From Streptomyces gelaticus (GTDB lineage Bacteria; Actinomycetota; Actinomycetes; Streptomycetales; Streptomycetaceae), in contig NZ_BMTF01000006.1 of the NCBI RefSeq assembly GCF_014649535.1, positions 293,434-357,433 of the forward strand: a stretch of 64,000 nucleotides of DNA, given 5' to 3'. Positions 31,044 through 40,314 of this stretch are shown piece after piece. Made by a program: the position numbers and the translations under genes. Numbering within the stretch: the first letter of the stretch is position 1; every line of letters begins with the position of its first letter. Under the pieces are notes generated by a model. The model saw nothing but the letters and a program-made list of their open reading frames with translations, did no database searches and was not told where the DNA came from.

Positions 31044-31730
31044 GTGCTCATTGCCGGGTTCCCCGCAGGGGCCTGGGGGACCAACTGCTATCTGGTCGCC
31101 CCGGCCGCAGGCGAGGAGTGCGTGATCATCGACCCGGGCCACCAGGCCGCGGCCGGAGTCGAGGAAGCGCTGAAGAAGCATCGGCTGAAGCCCGTCGCCG
31201 TCGTACTGACCCACGGCCACATCGACCATGTCGCCTCGGTCGTCCCGGTGTGCGGCGCGCACGACGTCCCCGCCTGGATCCACCCGGAGGACCGGTTCAT
31301 GATGAGCGACCCGGAGAAGGCCCTCGGCCGCTCCATCGGGATGCCGCTCATGGGCGAGCTGACGATCGGGGAGCCGGACGACGTCAAGGAACTGAGCGAC
31401 GGCGCCCGGCTGAAGCTGGCCGGTCTGGAGTTCGGTGTCGCGCATGCGCCCGGCCATACCAAGGGGTCGGTGACGTTCAGGATGCCCGAGGCCGCGGATG
31501 TTCCGCAGATCCTCTTCTCGGGCGACCTGCTCTTCGCCGGCTCCGTCGGACGCACCGACCTGCCCGGCGGCGACCACGCCGAGCTGCTCGAGTCGCTGGC
31601 GCGTGTGTGCCTGCCGCTCGACGACTCGACCGTGGTGCTGTCCGGCCACGGCCCCCAGACGACCATCGGCCGCGAGCGCGCCTCGAATCCGTTCCTGAAC
31701 GGCATGGACGCGCCCCGACGAGGAATGTGA
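31044..31730 (+). CDS. Metallo-beta-lactamase fold hydrolase (glyoxalase II-like)
   Basis: A 228-residue binuclear metal hydrolase. Metal ligands sit in THGHIDH (H57, H59, D61, H62), then HAPGHTKGS and FSGDLLF, and a C-terminal GHG (SGHGPQT). The layout is that of glyoxalase II-like thioesterases; the natural substrate is unknown. GTG 31044 follows AAGGA. hisS starts 12 nt after the stop, so the two are cotranscribed, a pairing common in Actinobacteria. Confidence 0.9.
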   Translation: MLIAGFPAGAWGTNCYLVAPAAGEECVIIDPGHQAAAGVEEALKKHRLKPVAVVLTHGHIDHVASVVPVCGAHDVPAWIHPEDRFMMSDPEKALGRSIGMPLMGELTIGEPDDVKELSDGARLKLAGLEFGVAHAPGHTKGSVTFRMPEAADVPQILFSGDLLFAGSVGRTDLPGGDHAELLESLARVCLPLDDSTVVLSGHGPQTTIGRERASNPFLNGMDAPRRGM

Positions 31731-31742
31731 CGAGAACATCCC

Positions 31743-33005
31743 GTGAGCACTTTCAAGGCCCCCAAGGGCACGTACGACCTGACCCCGCCGGATTCCGCCA
31801 AGTACCTCGCGGTGCGCGAGGCCATCGCCGCGCCCTTGAAGAACTCCGGCTTCGGCTACATCGAGACCCCCGGCTTCGAGGACGTCGCCCTCTTCTCGCG
31901 CGGTGTCGGTGAGTCCACCGACATCGTGACCAAGGAGATGTACACCCTCACCACCAAGGGCGGCTCCCAGCTGGCACTGCGCCCCGAGGGCACCGCCTCC
32001 GTGCTCCGCGCCGCACTGGAGGCCAACCTCCACAAGCTCGGCAATCTGCCCGTGAAGCTCTGGTACTCCGGCTCGTACTACCGCTACGAGCGCCCGCAGA
32101 AGGGCCGCTACCGGCACTTCTCGCAGGTCGGCGCCGAGGCGATCGGCGCCGAGGACCCGGCGCTGGACGCCGAGCTGATCATTCTGGCCGACCAGGCGTA
32201 CCGCGCGCTGGGCCTGCGGAACTTCCGCATCCTGCTCAATTCGCTGGGCGACAAGGAGTGCCGCCCCGTCTACCGCGACGCTCTCCAGGGCTTCCTGCGC
32301 GAGCTCGACCTGGACGAGGAGACCCGCCGCCGCATCGAGATCAACCCGCTCCGGGTTCTCGACGACAAGCGGCCCGAGGTGCAGAAGCAGCTGGCCGGCG
32401 CCCCGGTGCTGCGCGACTACCTCTGCGACGCCTGCAAGGCGTACCACGAGGAGGTGCGCGACCTGCTCTCCGCGGCCGGTGTGGTGTACGAGGACGACGA
32501 GAAGCTCGTCCGCGGCCTCGACTACTACACCCGCACCACCTTCGAGTTCGTCCACGACGGGCTCGGCTCGCAGTCCGCGGTGGGCGGCGGCGGCCGCTAC
32601 GACGGTCTGTCCGAGATGATCGGCGGACCGGCGCTCCCGTCGGTCGGCTGGGCGCTCGGCGTGGACCGTACGGTGCTCGCACTGGAGGCGGAGGGCATCG
32701 AGCTCGAACTGCCCGACGCCACCAGCGTCTTCGCGGTGCCGCTCGGCGAGGAGGCCCGCCGGGTGCTCTTCGGCATCGTCACGCAGCTGCGCCGGGAGGG
32801 CGTGGCGGCGGACTTCGCTTATGGGAACCGGGGCCTCAAGGGCGCGATGAAGAGCGCGAACCGGTCGGGAGCCCGCTTCACGATCGTCGCGGGCGAGCGG
32901 GACCTCGCCGAGGGCCTCGTCCAGCTCAAGGACATGGAGTCCGGCGAGCAGACGCCCGTGCCCCTGACCGAAGTGGCCGGGACGATCCGCGAGCGTCTGG
33001 CCTAG
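31743..33005 (+). CDS. hisS: Histidine-tRNA ligase
   Basis: A 420-residue class II synthetase that charges tRNA-His. Motif 2 is in [21 protein letters not shown], the histidine-specific loops are [15 protein letters not shown] and GGGGRYDGL, motif 3 is in GWALGVDRT, and the C-terminal anticodon-binding domain begins near residue 330. It starts at GTG 31743, 12 nt after the hydrolase gene, and is followed by a GC-rich hairpin. Confidence 0.98.
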   Translation: MSTFKAPKGTYDLTPPDSAKYLAVREAIAAPLKNSGFGYIETPGFEDVALFSRGVGESTDIVTKEMYTLTTKGGSQLALRPEGTASVLRAALEANLHKLGNLPVKLWYSGSYYRYERPQKGRYRHFSQVGAEAIGAEDPALDAELIILADQAYRALGLRNFRILLNSLGDKECRPVYRDALQGFLRELDLDEETRRRIEINPLRVLDDKRPEVQKQLAGAPVLRDYLCDACKAYHEEVRDLLSAAGVVYEDDEKLVRGLDYYTRTTFEFVHDGLGSQSAVGGGGRYDGLSEMIGGPALPSVGWALGVDRTVLALEAEGIELELPDATSVFAVPLGEEARRVLFGIVTQLRREGVAADFAYGNRGLKGAMKSANRSGARFTIVAGERDLAEGLVQLKDMESGEQTPVPLTEVAGTIRERLA

Positions 33006-33019
33006 GTCGTGTGGGAGGC

Positions 33020-33043
33020 GCCGGCGGACTTCGTTCCGCCGGC
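33020..33043 (+). terminator. Probable terminator after hisS
   Basis: GCCGGCGGA (33020-33028) pairs with TCCGCCGGC (33035-33043) around CTTCGT, 14 nt after the hisS stop. Confidence 0.5.
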
Positions 33044-33456
33044 CGCCCCCGTCAGCCATCGCGTCAACTCGGCGAGTACGGATTCATACCTCCGAGTGAT
33101 GTCAACTTGGGAATGCCCAGGGTGGTGGGGCCCTGCCGAGCACCGGCCCGGTGCCCTCGTCACGGCTTCCGCGGTCCTGCTCCTCCCTGCCCTGGCCGAT
33201 GCCGGGATCCCGACCCCTTCGCCTGCGGATGCGCAGGTCCGGGCGTCGGCGCCGGTCGGCCGGCCACCCGGCTTCCCCGGGCCGCGCACCTCCGCCGCGA
33301 GTCCGGTCATCGCACGGAGCCTCTTCCCGACCCCTGAGCTCCGCACCGGCCGTGCGCAGAACTTGAGTCATCTTTATGTCCATCGAACAGAGGGCCGGTG
33401 CCATGGTGCGGCACAATGACCGTGCCCAGCAGCCCACTCACTGATGGAACGGCGAT
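33044..33456. other. Long gap between hisS and the VKOR-like gene, no convincing gene
   Basis: About 410 nt. Base use is less regular than in the flanking genes. An ATG at ~33099 opens a short forward frame to 33419 with a hydrophobic stretch (ALVTASAVLLLPALADA) like a signal peptide, but no good ribosome binding site or known homology. On the reverse strand a GGAGG precedes an 7-codon frame near 33084. TTGACA is present on the reverse strand (~33105-33100) without a good -10 partner. I do not annotate a gene here. Confidence 0.3.
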
Positions 33457-34092
33457 ATGACGACTGCAGCGGTTGACCATCCCTCCTCCGAACAGGACGA
33501 GGACGGCGGGAACAGGACCATCGGCGGCAGCCGGGGGCTCGCACTGCTGTTGGTGATCACCGGCGCCGCCGGACTCCTCGCCGCCTGGATCATCACGATC
33601 GACAAGTTCAAGCTGCTGGAAGACCCCAACTTCACACCGGGTTGCAGCCTCAACCCTGTTGTCGCGTGCGGCAACATCATGAAGAGCGAGCAGGCGGCCG
33701 CCTTCGGCTTCCCGAACCCGATGCTCGGCATGGCCACCTACCCCGTGATCATCGGGATCGGGCTGGCGCTGCTCGCGGGCGCCCGCTTCCGCAGCTGGTA
33801 CTGGCTCGGGATGAACGCCGGCACACTGTTCGGCGTCGGCTTCTGCACCTGGCTCCAGTACCAGTCGCTCTACAACATCAACTCGCTCTGCCTCTGGTGC
33901 TGCCTGGCCTGGGTCGCCACGATCTTCATGTTCTGCTACGTCACCACGCACAACATCGAGCACCGGATCATTCCCGCGCCGAACTGGCTGCGCAACGGCC
34001 TGACGGAGTTCCACTGGGTGCCGCCGGTCCTGTGGACCGGCATCATCGGCATGCTGATCCTGACCCGCTGGTGGGACTTCTGGACCAGCTGA
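33457..34092 (+). CDS. Vitamin K epoxide reductase (VKOR) family membrane protein
   Basis: A 211-residue protein with about five membrane helices. Redox cysteines are visible: the C63/C71 loop pair (PGCSLNPVVACG) and the CxxC at C145-C148 followed by C149 (NSLCLWCCLAW). The bacterial family reoxidises DsbA-like proteins using quinone, so this is likely part of disulfide formation in exported proteins. No fused thioredoxin domain is present. ATG 33457 has GGAAC upstream, a weak site. It is preceded by a 450-nt gap, so it probably has its own promoter. Confidence 0.9.
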   Translation: MTTAAVDHPSSEQDEDGGNRTIGGSRGLALLLVITGAAGLLAAWIITIDKFKLLEDPNFTPGCSLNPVVACGNIMKSEQAAAFGFPNPMLGMATYPVIIGIGLALLAGARFRSWYWLGMNAGTLFGVGFCTWLQYQSLYNINSLCLWCCLAWVATIFMFCYVTTHNIEHRIIPAPNWLRNGLTEFHWVPPVLWTGIIGMLILTRWWDFWTS

Positions 34093-34161
34093 CAGGCGCC
34101 GGCCTCTCCCGGGCGACCGGGCCCGGCAGGGATGTCGGTGCCGTGGCATAGGCTTCAAATC

Positions 34162-35544
34162 GTGGAGCCCGACCTCTTTACCGCAGCCGCCGAAGACCGC
34201 CAGGAGAAGGACCCGTCCAGCAGCCCACTGGCGGTCCGGATGCGCCCCCGTACCCTCGACGAGGTCGTCGGCCAGCAGCATCTGCTCAAGCCGGGCTCGC
34301 CGCTGCGCCGCCTCGTCGGCGAGGGGAACGGCGGGCCGGCCGGCCCGTCGTCGGTGATCCTCTGGGGCCCGCCCGGCATCGGGAAGACGACCCTGGCCTA
34401 CGTGGTCAGCAAGGCCACCAACAAGCGCTTCGTCGAGCTCTCCGCGATCACCGCGGGCGTCAAGGAGGTGCGGGCCGTCATCGAGGGCGCCCGCCGCGCC
34501 ACCGGTGGCTACGGCAAGGAGACCGTCCTCTTCCTCGACGAGATCCACCGCTTCTCCAAGGCGCAGCAGGACTCCCTGCTGCCGGCCGTGGAGAACCGCT
34601 GGGTGACGCTGATCGCGGCGACCACCGAGAATCCGTACTTCTCGATCATCTCGCCCCTGCTCTCCCGCTCGCTGCTGCTCACCCTGGAATCGCTCACCGA
34701 CGACGATCTGCGCGGCCTGCTCAGGCGGGCTCTGTCCGACGAGCGCGGGCTCGGCGGCGCGGTGACGCTGCCGGAGGAGGCCGAGGCGCATCTGCTGCGG
34801 ATCGCGGGAGGCGACGCCCGCCGGGCCCTGACGGCCCTGGAGGCCGCGGCCGGTGCCGCGCTGTCCAAGCAGGAGAAGGAGATCACTCTCCTGACCCTGG
34901 AGGAGACCGTCGACCGCGCGGCCGTCAAGTACGACCGGGACGGCGACCAGCACTACGACGTGGCGAGCGCGCTCATCAAGTCCATCCGCGGTTCCGACGT
35001 GGATGCCGCGCTGCACTATCTGGCCCGGATGATCGAGGCGGGGGAGGACCCCCGGTTCATCGCCCGGCGGCTGATGATCTCGGCCAGCGAGGACATCGGG
35101 CTCGCCGACCCCACGGCGCTGCCCACCGCCGTCGCGGCCGCCCAGGCGGTCGCCATGATCGGTTTTCCCGAGGCGGCGCTCACCCTGAGCCATGCCACGA
35201 TCGCGCTGGCCCTCGCCCCCAAGTCCAACGCGGCGACGCTGGCGATCTTCGCTGCCCAGGAGGACGTACGGAAGGGGCTCGCGGGCCCGGTCCCGGCGCA
35301 TCTGCGCGACGGCCACTACAAGGGCGCCGCCAAGCTGGGCCATGCCCAGGGCTATGTGTATCCGCACGATGTCCCCGGCGGGATCGCCGCCCAGCAGTAC
35401 GCCCCGGAGGCGGTGCGCGACAAGCACTACTACCAGCCCACGCGCTACGGCGCGGAGGCGCGCTACGCCGATGTGGTGGAGCGGGTCCGCGAGCGGCTCG
35501 GCCGCGCGGCCGGCGACGGCGGCTCCGGGCCGTCCGAGGGCTGA
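34162..35544 (+). CDS. rarA: Replication-associated recombination protein A (MgsA/RarA)
   Basis: A 460-residue AAA+ ATPase of the RarA/WRNIP1 family that acts at stalled forks. Walker A is GPPGIGKT (69-76), Walker B is [10 protein letters not shown], sensor I is in AATTENPYF, and the C-terminal tetramerisation part contains the family block [19 protein letters not shown]. The start is GTG 34162 ([10 protein letters not shown]); GTG/ATG options 30 nt earlier add only a poor leader. It begins 69 nt after the VKOR gene and ends convergently 25 nt from the DUF2470 gene. Confidence 0.95.
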   Translation: MEPDLFTAAAEDRQEKDPSSSPLAVRMRPRTLDEVVGQQHLLKPGSPLRRLVGEGNGGPAGPSSVILWGPPGIGKTTLAYVVSKATNKRFVELSAITAGVKEVRAVIEGARRATGGYGKETVLFLDEIHRFSKAQQDSLLPAVENRWVTLIAATTENPYFSIISPLLSRSLLLTLESLTDDDLRGLLRRALSDERGLGGAVTLPEEAEAHLLRIAGGDARRALTALEAAAGAALSKQEKEITLLTLEETVDRAAVKYDRDGDQHYDVASALIKSIRGSDVDAALHYLARMIEAGEDPRFIARRLMISASEDIGLADPTALPTAVAAAQAVAMIGFPEAALTLSHATIALALAPKSNAATLAIFAAQEDVRKGLAGPVPAHLRDGHYKGAAKLGHAQGYVYPHDVPGGIAAQQYAPEAVRDKHYYQPTRYGAEARYADVVERVRERLGRAAGDGGSGPSEG

Positions 35545-35569
35545 GGGCGGGCGGCAGCCGCGCCCCCGT

Positions 35570-36403
35570 TCAATGCCCCGCCGCCTCGAAGAGGGCGTAC
35601 ATGGCCTGGCGCAGTTCGACGACGTCCCGTACCGGGGCGGGGAACTCGAAGCGCGCGTCGTAGCACCGTCCCCCGGCCTCGCACAGCCGCACCCGCAGCC
35701 CGTACCGATCCAGCGCCAGCGGCACGACGGACGGCAGACGGGCCGGGCAGCGACCGCCCGCCCGTTCGCCCAGCAGCCCGCACAGTGACGCCAGCTGCTC
35801 GCCGTGCCCCGCGTGCAGATGCTGGAGCAGCTCGGTCTCGTACCCGGTCAGCGGATCGGGTTCCGCGTCCCGGAATTCCTCCGGCCCGACCTCCTGCGCG
35901 CCCCACAGATCGTCGACGTACGCCTCCTCCGTCTCCAGCCGGAGCATCATCCGGCCGGGCCCGGACATGCCGGGTACGGCGGTGAGCCGGCCCGAGACCC
36001 ACGCGCGGCCCCGGACGCGGTGCGGGACGGAGACCGGGGCGACGTCCGTGATCTCCAGCACGGCGGTCGGCCCGTCGTCCTCGGCCTGCACCGCGGCCCG
36101 TACGACCGGGGAATCCGCGGGGAGTTCCAGGAACAGATCCCCGTCCGGCCCCACGCTCCTGGCCACCGGCATCAGCCGGACCGAGTCGGCCTCGTCCAGC
36201 CCGGGGGCGAGCAGTACCGACGAGCAGGTACTCTGTACGAGAGTTCGTGTGCGCTCGGCTGCTGACGGCATCCGAGTGATTTCAAGCCCGCCGGGACGCG
36301 GCTGACCACGATCTGATCGGTCCTCCGTCGTATCGGCACTCCAAGGGGTGTCGACGCTGTCAGTGCTGTCCGTGATGTGACTGGTGTTCCCCGGGCGAGA
36401 CAT
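35570..36403 (-). CDS. DUF2470 domain protein, likely iron-regulated
   Basis: A 277-residue soluble protein. The N-terminal ~45 residues are disordered. A split-barrel-like region follows (DGDLFLELPADSPVV; RVRGRAWVSGRLTAV). The DUF2470 part covers the second half (LTGYETELLQHLHAGHGEQLASLC...YGLRVRLCEAGG). DUF2470 is also the C-terminal domain of HugZ-type haem-degrading proteins, so haem or iron handling is plausible. A near-consensus DmdR1/IdeR iron box lies 14-33 nt upstream of the ATG, which supports iron control. AAGGAG sits 7 nt before the start. It is divergent from rpsD by 56 nt. Confidence 0.85.
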   Translation of the reverse strand: MSRPGNTSHITDSTDSVDTPWSADTTEDRSDRGQPRPGGLEITRMPSAAERTRTLVQSTCSSVLLAPGLDEADSVRLMPVARSVGPDGDLFLELPADSPVVRAAVQAEDDGPTAVLEITDVAPVSVPHRVRGRAWVSGRLTAVPGMSGPGRMMLRLETEEAYVDDLWGAQEVGPEEFRDAEPDPLTGYETELLQHLHAGHGEQLASLCGLLGERAGGRCPARLPSVVPLALDRYGLRVRLCEAGGRCYDARFEFPAPVRDVVELRQAMYALFEAAGH

Positions 36404-36417
36404 GCGATCTCCTTAAG

Positions 36418-36436
36418 TAAGGTGAGCCTAACCTAA
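36418..36436. promoter_or_regulatory. Iron box (DmdR1/IdeR/DtxR-type operator)
   Basis: TAAGGTGAGCCTAACCTAA matches the 19-bp consensus TTAGGTTAGSCTAACCTAA at 17 positions. The right arm continues as a further CCTA, giving CCTAACCTAACCTA, so a second dimer could bind in an overlapping register. It sits between the divergent DUF2470 and rpsD starts and next to a TACAAT (36439-36444) that could be the rpsD -10. Iron-loaded DmdR1 would be expected to repress from here. Confidence 0.8.
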
Positions 36437-36459
36437 CCTACAATGGAGGTCTGGAGAAC

Positions 36460-37074
36460 GTGCCTAACCAGTCGCGTCCCAAGGTCAAGAAGAGCCGCGC
36501 GCTCGGCATCGCGCTGACGCCGAAGGCCGTCAAGTACTTCGAGGCCCGCCCCTACCCGCCGGGCGAGCACGGCCGTGGCCGCAAGCAGAACTCGGACTAC
36601 AAGGTCCGTCTGCTGGAGAAGCAGCGTCTGCGTGCCCAGTACGACATCAGCGAGCGCCAGATGGCGCGCGCGTACGACCGCGCCAAGAAGGCCGAGGGCA
36701 AGACGGGCGAGGCGCTGGTCGTCGAGCTCGAGCGCCGTCTCGACGCGCTGGTCCTGCGTTCGGGCATCGCCCGCACCATCTACCAGGCCCGTCAGATGGT
36801 CGTGCACGGCCACATCGAGGTCAACGGTGGCAAGGTCGACAAGCCGTCGTTCCGCGTCCGTCCCGACGACATCGTGATGGTTCGGGAGCGCAGCCGCGAC
36901 AAGCACCCCTTCCAGGTGGCCCGCGAGGGTGGCTACGCCCCCGACGGCGAGACCCCGCGCTACCTGCAGGTGAACCTGAAGGCCCTGGCCTTCCGCCTTG
37001 ACCGGGACCCGAACCGCAAGGAAATCCCCGTCATCTGCGACGAGCAGCTCGTCGTCGAGTACTACGCCCGCTGA
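36460..37074 (+). CDS. rpsD: 30S ribosomal protein S4, zinc-free form
   Basis: A 204-residue primary 16S rRNA-binding protein of the small subunit. The S4 RNA-binding domain is at about 92-155 ([20 protein letters not shown]). The N-terminus ([20 protein letters not shown]) lacks the four-cysteine zinc knot found in zinc-binding S4 forms. As in other streptomycetes, the gene stands alone rather than in the alpha operon. Start GTG 36460 with GGAG at 3 nt and GGAGG further upstream. A TACAAT 16 nt before the start would give a very short leader. Confidence 0.97.
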   Translation: MPNQSRPKVKKSRALGIALTPKAVKYFEARPYPPGEHGRGRKQNSDYKVRLLEKQRLRAQYDISERQMARAYDRAKKAEGKTGEALVVELERRLDALVLRSGIARTIYQARQMVVHGHIEVNGGKVDKPSFRVRPDDIVMVRERSRDKHPFQVAREGGYAPDGETPRYLQVNLKALAFRLDRDPNRKEIPVICDEQLVVEYYAR

Positions 37075-37101
37075 TCCGGGCGCAGCCGCTCTCACCAGCG
37101 C

Positions 37102-39294
37102 TCAGGCCCGCCCCTCCCGGATGTACGGGAGGCGGCGGGCCTCCGCGTTCTTCCCGGGGCCCGACGGCGTCCCCGGCCGTCGCTCCGGGGTCTCCGGGCG
37201 GTCCGCCGGGACGCTCGCCAGAGCCCTGGCCACCGCCGCGTCCGTATCCAGCTGTCCGCCCGTACGCAGCCCCGACTCGTAGCGGTCGTCACCGAGCTCC
37301 CGGCGGGCCAGCTCCTCGCAGCGGACCCGGGGCTGCCCGTACTGCGCCGATCCGAACAGCGGCAGTCCCACCGAAGGCCAGATCCGGTCCGCGGCCCCCT
37401 GGAGCACCGCCGCCTCCGCCGCATCGCCCTCGACGGCCGTGACCAGCGCCAGCAGCTCCAGGGCGAGCACCGATCCGAGCAGATCGTGGAAGGTGTGGCT
37501 GATCACCAGCGACTGCCCGAGCAGTTCCCGGGCCCGGTCCGGCCGACCGTGCTGGAGGGCCGTGAAGGCCAGCACGTACAGCGCGTACGACAGGGCCCAG
37601 CGCTCCCCGTGGTCCTCGCAGATCTCCTTGACCTCTTCGCAGATGGCGGCCGCCCCGTCCGGATCCCCGTTGAATCCGACCGCCATCGCGAGCTCGATCT
37701 GGGCCATCAGGACGTTGCTGTTCAGCTCGCCGAGCTCCCGGTAGCGGCGCAGCGCGTCGCCCAGCAGCTCCTCTGCCCGTGCCATGTCGTCGGTGACCAG
37801 CGCCAGACATCCCATCCGGTGCACCGCGTACGCGAGCGCCGTGGGGTCGCCGGCCCGGTCCGCCTCGTCCCGGCACTCCTGCAGCGCGGACACCGCACCG
37901 ATCGGATCGCCCTGGAGCACGGCCACGTGCCCGAGCACCCACAGCGCCTTCAGCCGCGAGGAGTCGTACGGGGTGTCCTCCTCCAGTACATGGTCCAGCC
38001 AGTGCCGGCCTTCCGAGAGCCGTCCGCAGCCCACCCAGAGGAACCACAGGGTGCCCGCCAGATACTGCGCGAGATGGGCCTCGCCCGGACTCTCCAGCGA
38101 ACATTCCATCGCCCGCCGCAGGTTCGGCAGCTCGCTCTCGGCCCGGGCCGCCACCTCGGCCTGCCGTGGGCTGAACCAGTCGAGTTCGCACCAGGTCGCG
38201 AGCCCCAGGTACCAGTCCCGGTGGCGGCGCCGCAGCCGGTCCGTGTCATCGGTGGCCGCCAGCCACTCGGCGCCGTACTCCCGGACCGTGTCCAGCATCC
38301 GGTAGCGGGTGCCCTGCGCCGAGTCCTCGCGCAGCACGACGGACTGCGCCAGCAGCCCGGAGAGCACATCGAGCACCGACTCGGCCGGCAGACCGGCACC
38401 GCTGCAGATGTATTCGACGGCCTCCAGGTCGAACTGCCCGGCGAACACCGAGAGCCGCGCCCAGAGCAGCCGCTGCTCGGGGGCGCAGAGTTCATGGCTC
38501 CAGCCGATGGCGGTACGCAGCGTCTGATGACGTGCCAGCGCGCTGCGGCTCGAACCGGTCAGCAGCCGGAAGCGGTCGTCCAGACGTTGCAGCACCTGGA
38601 CGGTGGACAGGGCGCGCAGCCTCCCGGCGGCGAGTTCCAGGGCAAGGGGGATTCCGTCCAGGCGGCGGCACAGCTCACGGGTGGTCTCGCGGTTGTCGTC
38701 GGTCAGCCGGAAATCCGGCTGTACGGCGACGGCCCGCTCCGTGAAGAGCAGCATCGCGTCCTCGTCCGTCATCGGTGCGAGCGGGAAGACGCGTTCTCCG
38801 TCCAGTTCCAGCGGCAGCCGCCCGACGGCCAGCACCCGCAGCCCCGGGGCCCGGCGCAGCAGTTCTCGTACCAGTCCGGCGCAGGCGTCCACGAGGTGTT
38901 CGAAGCCGTCGATCACCAGCAGGAGCCGGCGCCCGGCCAGATGTTCGACGAGGGTCGTGCGGGGCGGTCTGCTGGTGTGATCGGTGAGCGCCAGGGCGTC
39001 GACCAGGGCGTGTTCCAGCAGTTCGGGGTCATGGGTGTCGGAGAGCTCGGCCATCCGGACACCGTCGCAGTACCGTTTCTCCAGAAGCGCGGCGATCCGG
39101 GCGGCGCAGCGGGTCTTGCCCACGCCGCCGACACCGACCATGGTGACGAGCCTGGACTCGTCCAGTAGTTGAGCGAGACGGACGAGTTCGTTCTCGCGTC
39201 CCACGAAACTGCTCAGTTCCGCCGGGAGGTTTCCGAGGGTGGTGGGGGCGCTCGGACCGTGGGGGGACGGAATGGGGCGCTGGGGGCGTCGCAT
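37102..39294 (-). CDS. STAND/NB-ARC ATPase with TPR-like C-terminus, no obvious output domain
   Basis: A 730-residue signalling ATPase related to the AfsR/LuxR-family regulators. NB-ARC begins with LSSFVGRENELVRL; Walker A is GVGGVGKT (54-61), Walker B is LLLVIDGFEHL, and GLPL-type GIPLALELAAGRL and winged-helix regions follow. The second half is a run of helical TPR-like repeats. Unlike AfsR or MalT-type proteins, there is no N-terminal SARP or C-terminal LuxR DNA-binding domain. The start is ATG 39294 without a ribosome binding site; TACTCT 9 nt upstream suggests a leaderless mRNA. Convergent with rpsD (27 nt). Its ligand and target are unknown. Confidence 0.85.
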   Translation of the reverse strand: MRRPQRPIPSPHGPSAPTTLGNLPAELSSFVGRENELVRLAQLLDESRLVTMVGVGGVGKTRCAARIAALLEKRYCDGVRMAELSDTHDPELLEHALVDALALTDHTSRPPRTTLVEHLAGRRLLLVIDGFEHLVDACAGLVRELLRRAPGLRVLAVGRLPLELDGERVFPLAPMTDEDAMLLFTERAVAVQPDFRLTDDNRETTRELCRRLDGIPLALELAAGRLRALSTVQVLQRLDDRFRLLTGSSRSALARHQTLRTAIGWSHELCAPEQRLLWARLSVFAGQFDLEAVEYICSGAGLPAESVLDVLSGLLAQSVVLREDSAQGTRYRMLDTVREYGAEWLAATDDTDRLRRRHRDWYLGLATWCELDWFSPRQAEVAARAESELPNLRRAMECSLESPGEAHLAQYLAGTLWFLWVGCGRLSEGRHWLDHVLEEDTPYDSSRLKALWVLGHVAVLQGDPIGAVSALQECRDEADRAGDPTALAYAVHRMGCLALVTDDMARAEELLGDALRRYRELGELNSNVLMAQIELAMAVGFNGDPDGAAAICEEVKEICEDHGERWALSYALYVLAFTALQHGRPDRARELLGQSLVISHTFHDLLGSVLALELLALVTAVEGDAAEAAVLQGAADRIWPSVGLPLFGSAQYGQPRVRCEELARRELGDDRYESGLRTGGQLDTDAAVARALASVPADRPETPERRPGTPSGPGKNAEARRLPYIREGRA

Positions 39295-39491
39295 GAAACA
39301 CGCAGAGTACTGGCAGGAATGCTCTCCGTACAATCGCCTTATGGCAACGCCGCCCTTCCCGCCGGGAATGCGGTACGGGGTGCGACCACCGGCGCGATAG
39401 GCTCAAGGGACGACGATCGGCTGTTGCGGCGGCCGTCGCCGGACCGAGCAGAGACAGACAGAGACAGCGACAAGCTAGAGAGCGGTGCACT

Positions 39492-39944
39492 GTGTCCGGT
39501 GGAGAGGTGGCCGGGATTCTGGTGGCCGTCTTCTGGGCGATCCTGGTTTCGTTCCTCGCCGTCGTGCTGGTGAGGCTGGCCCAGACGCTCAGGGCGACCA
39601 CCAAGCTCGTGGCGGACGTGACCGAGCAGGCCGTCCCCCTGCTCGCCGACGCCTCCGCCACCGTGCGTTCCGCGCAGACCCAGCTCGACAAGGTCGACGC
39701 GATCGCGTCGGACGTCCAGGAAGTCACCTCGAACGCCTCCGCGCTCTCCACCACCGTCGCCTCGACCTTCGGCGGCCCGCTCGTCAAGGTCGCCGCGTTC
39801 GGCTACGGGGTGCGGCGGGCCATCGGCCGCAAGGCCACCCCCGAACCGGAACCCGCCCGCCGTTCGGTGATCGTCGGCCGCACCGTGCCTTCCGCGCGCG
39901 GCAGGAAGCGCGACGGCAGAAGTTCCCGCGGATCGAAGGACTGA
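39492..39944 (+). CDS. DUF948 single-pass membrane protein
   Basis: A 150-residue protein with one N-terminal helix (AGILVAVFWAILVSFLAVVLV) and a long amphipathic helix (TTKLVADVTEQAVPLLADASATV) typical of DUF948, then a basic Arg/Lys-rich tail. Role unknown; possibly a structural envelope protein. Start GTG 39492. The next gene begins 7 nt after the stop. Confidence 0.88.
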   Translation: MSGGEVAGILVAVFWAILVSFLAVVLVRLAQTLRATTKLVADVTEQAVPLLADASATVRSAQTQLDKVDAIASDVQEVTSNASALSTTVASTFGGPLVKVAAFGYGVRRAIGRKATPEPEPARRSVIVGRTVPSARGRKRDGRSSRGSKD

Positions 39945-39951
39945 CGCAGCC

Positions 39952-40314
39952 ATGTTCCGCCGTACGTTCTGGTTCACCGCCGGCGCCGCCGCCGGTGTCT
40001 GGGCCACCGCCAAGGTCAACCGGAAGCTCAAGCAGCTGACCCCCGAGAGCCTTGCGGCGCAGGCCGCCGACCGGGCGATCGAGACGGGGCACAAGCTCAA
40101 GGACTTCGCCCTGGACGTCCGTGAGTCCATGGCCCGCCGCGAAGCCGAACTGGGCGAGGTGCTGGGCCTGGCGGCACCGGTCGATCAGGACCTCCCGGTC
40201 CGGCCGCACTTCGTCGTCGAGGCGTCCGAGCCCGTCGGACCCGACAGGTCTCTCGAGGCCACCAAGTACCGCAAGCTCCCCTACACGTCGTACAACCGGA
40301 ATGAGGACCACTGA
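39952..40314 (+). CDS. DUF6167 small protein
   Basis: A 120-residue protein with an N-terminal hydrophobic segment ([17 protein letters not shown]) leading into an amphipathic helix, matching the DUF6167 group found just upstream of alaS in Actinobacteria. Possibly a membrane-anchored partner of the DUF948 protein. Its stop overlaps the alaS ATG (TGATG). Function unknown. Confidence 0.85.
   Translation: MFRRTFWFTAGAAAGVWATAKVNRKLKQLTPESLAAQAADRAIETGHKLKDFALDVRESMARREAELGEVLGLAAPVDQDLPVRPHFVVEASEPVGPDRSLEATKYRKLPYTSYNRNEDH

Noticed and set aside
33009..33419. Forward 136-codon frame between hisS and the VKOR gene
   Set aside because: A signal-like stretch is seen but there is no ribosome binding site, irregular codon use and no homology I recognise. 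Reported only as a gap finding.
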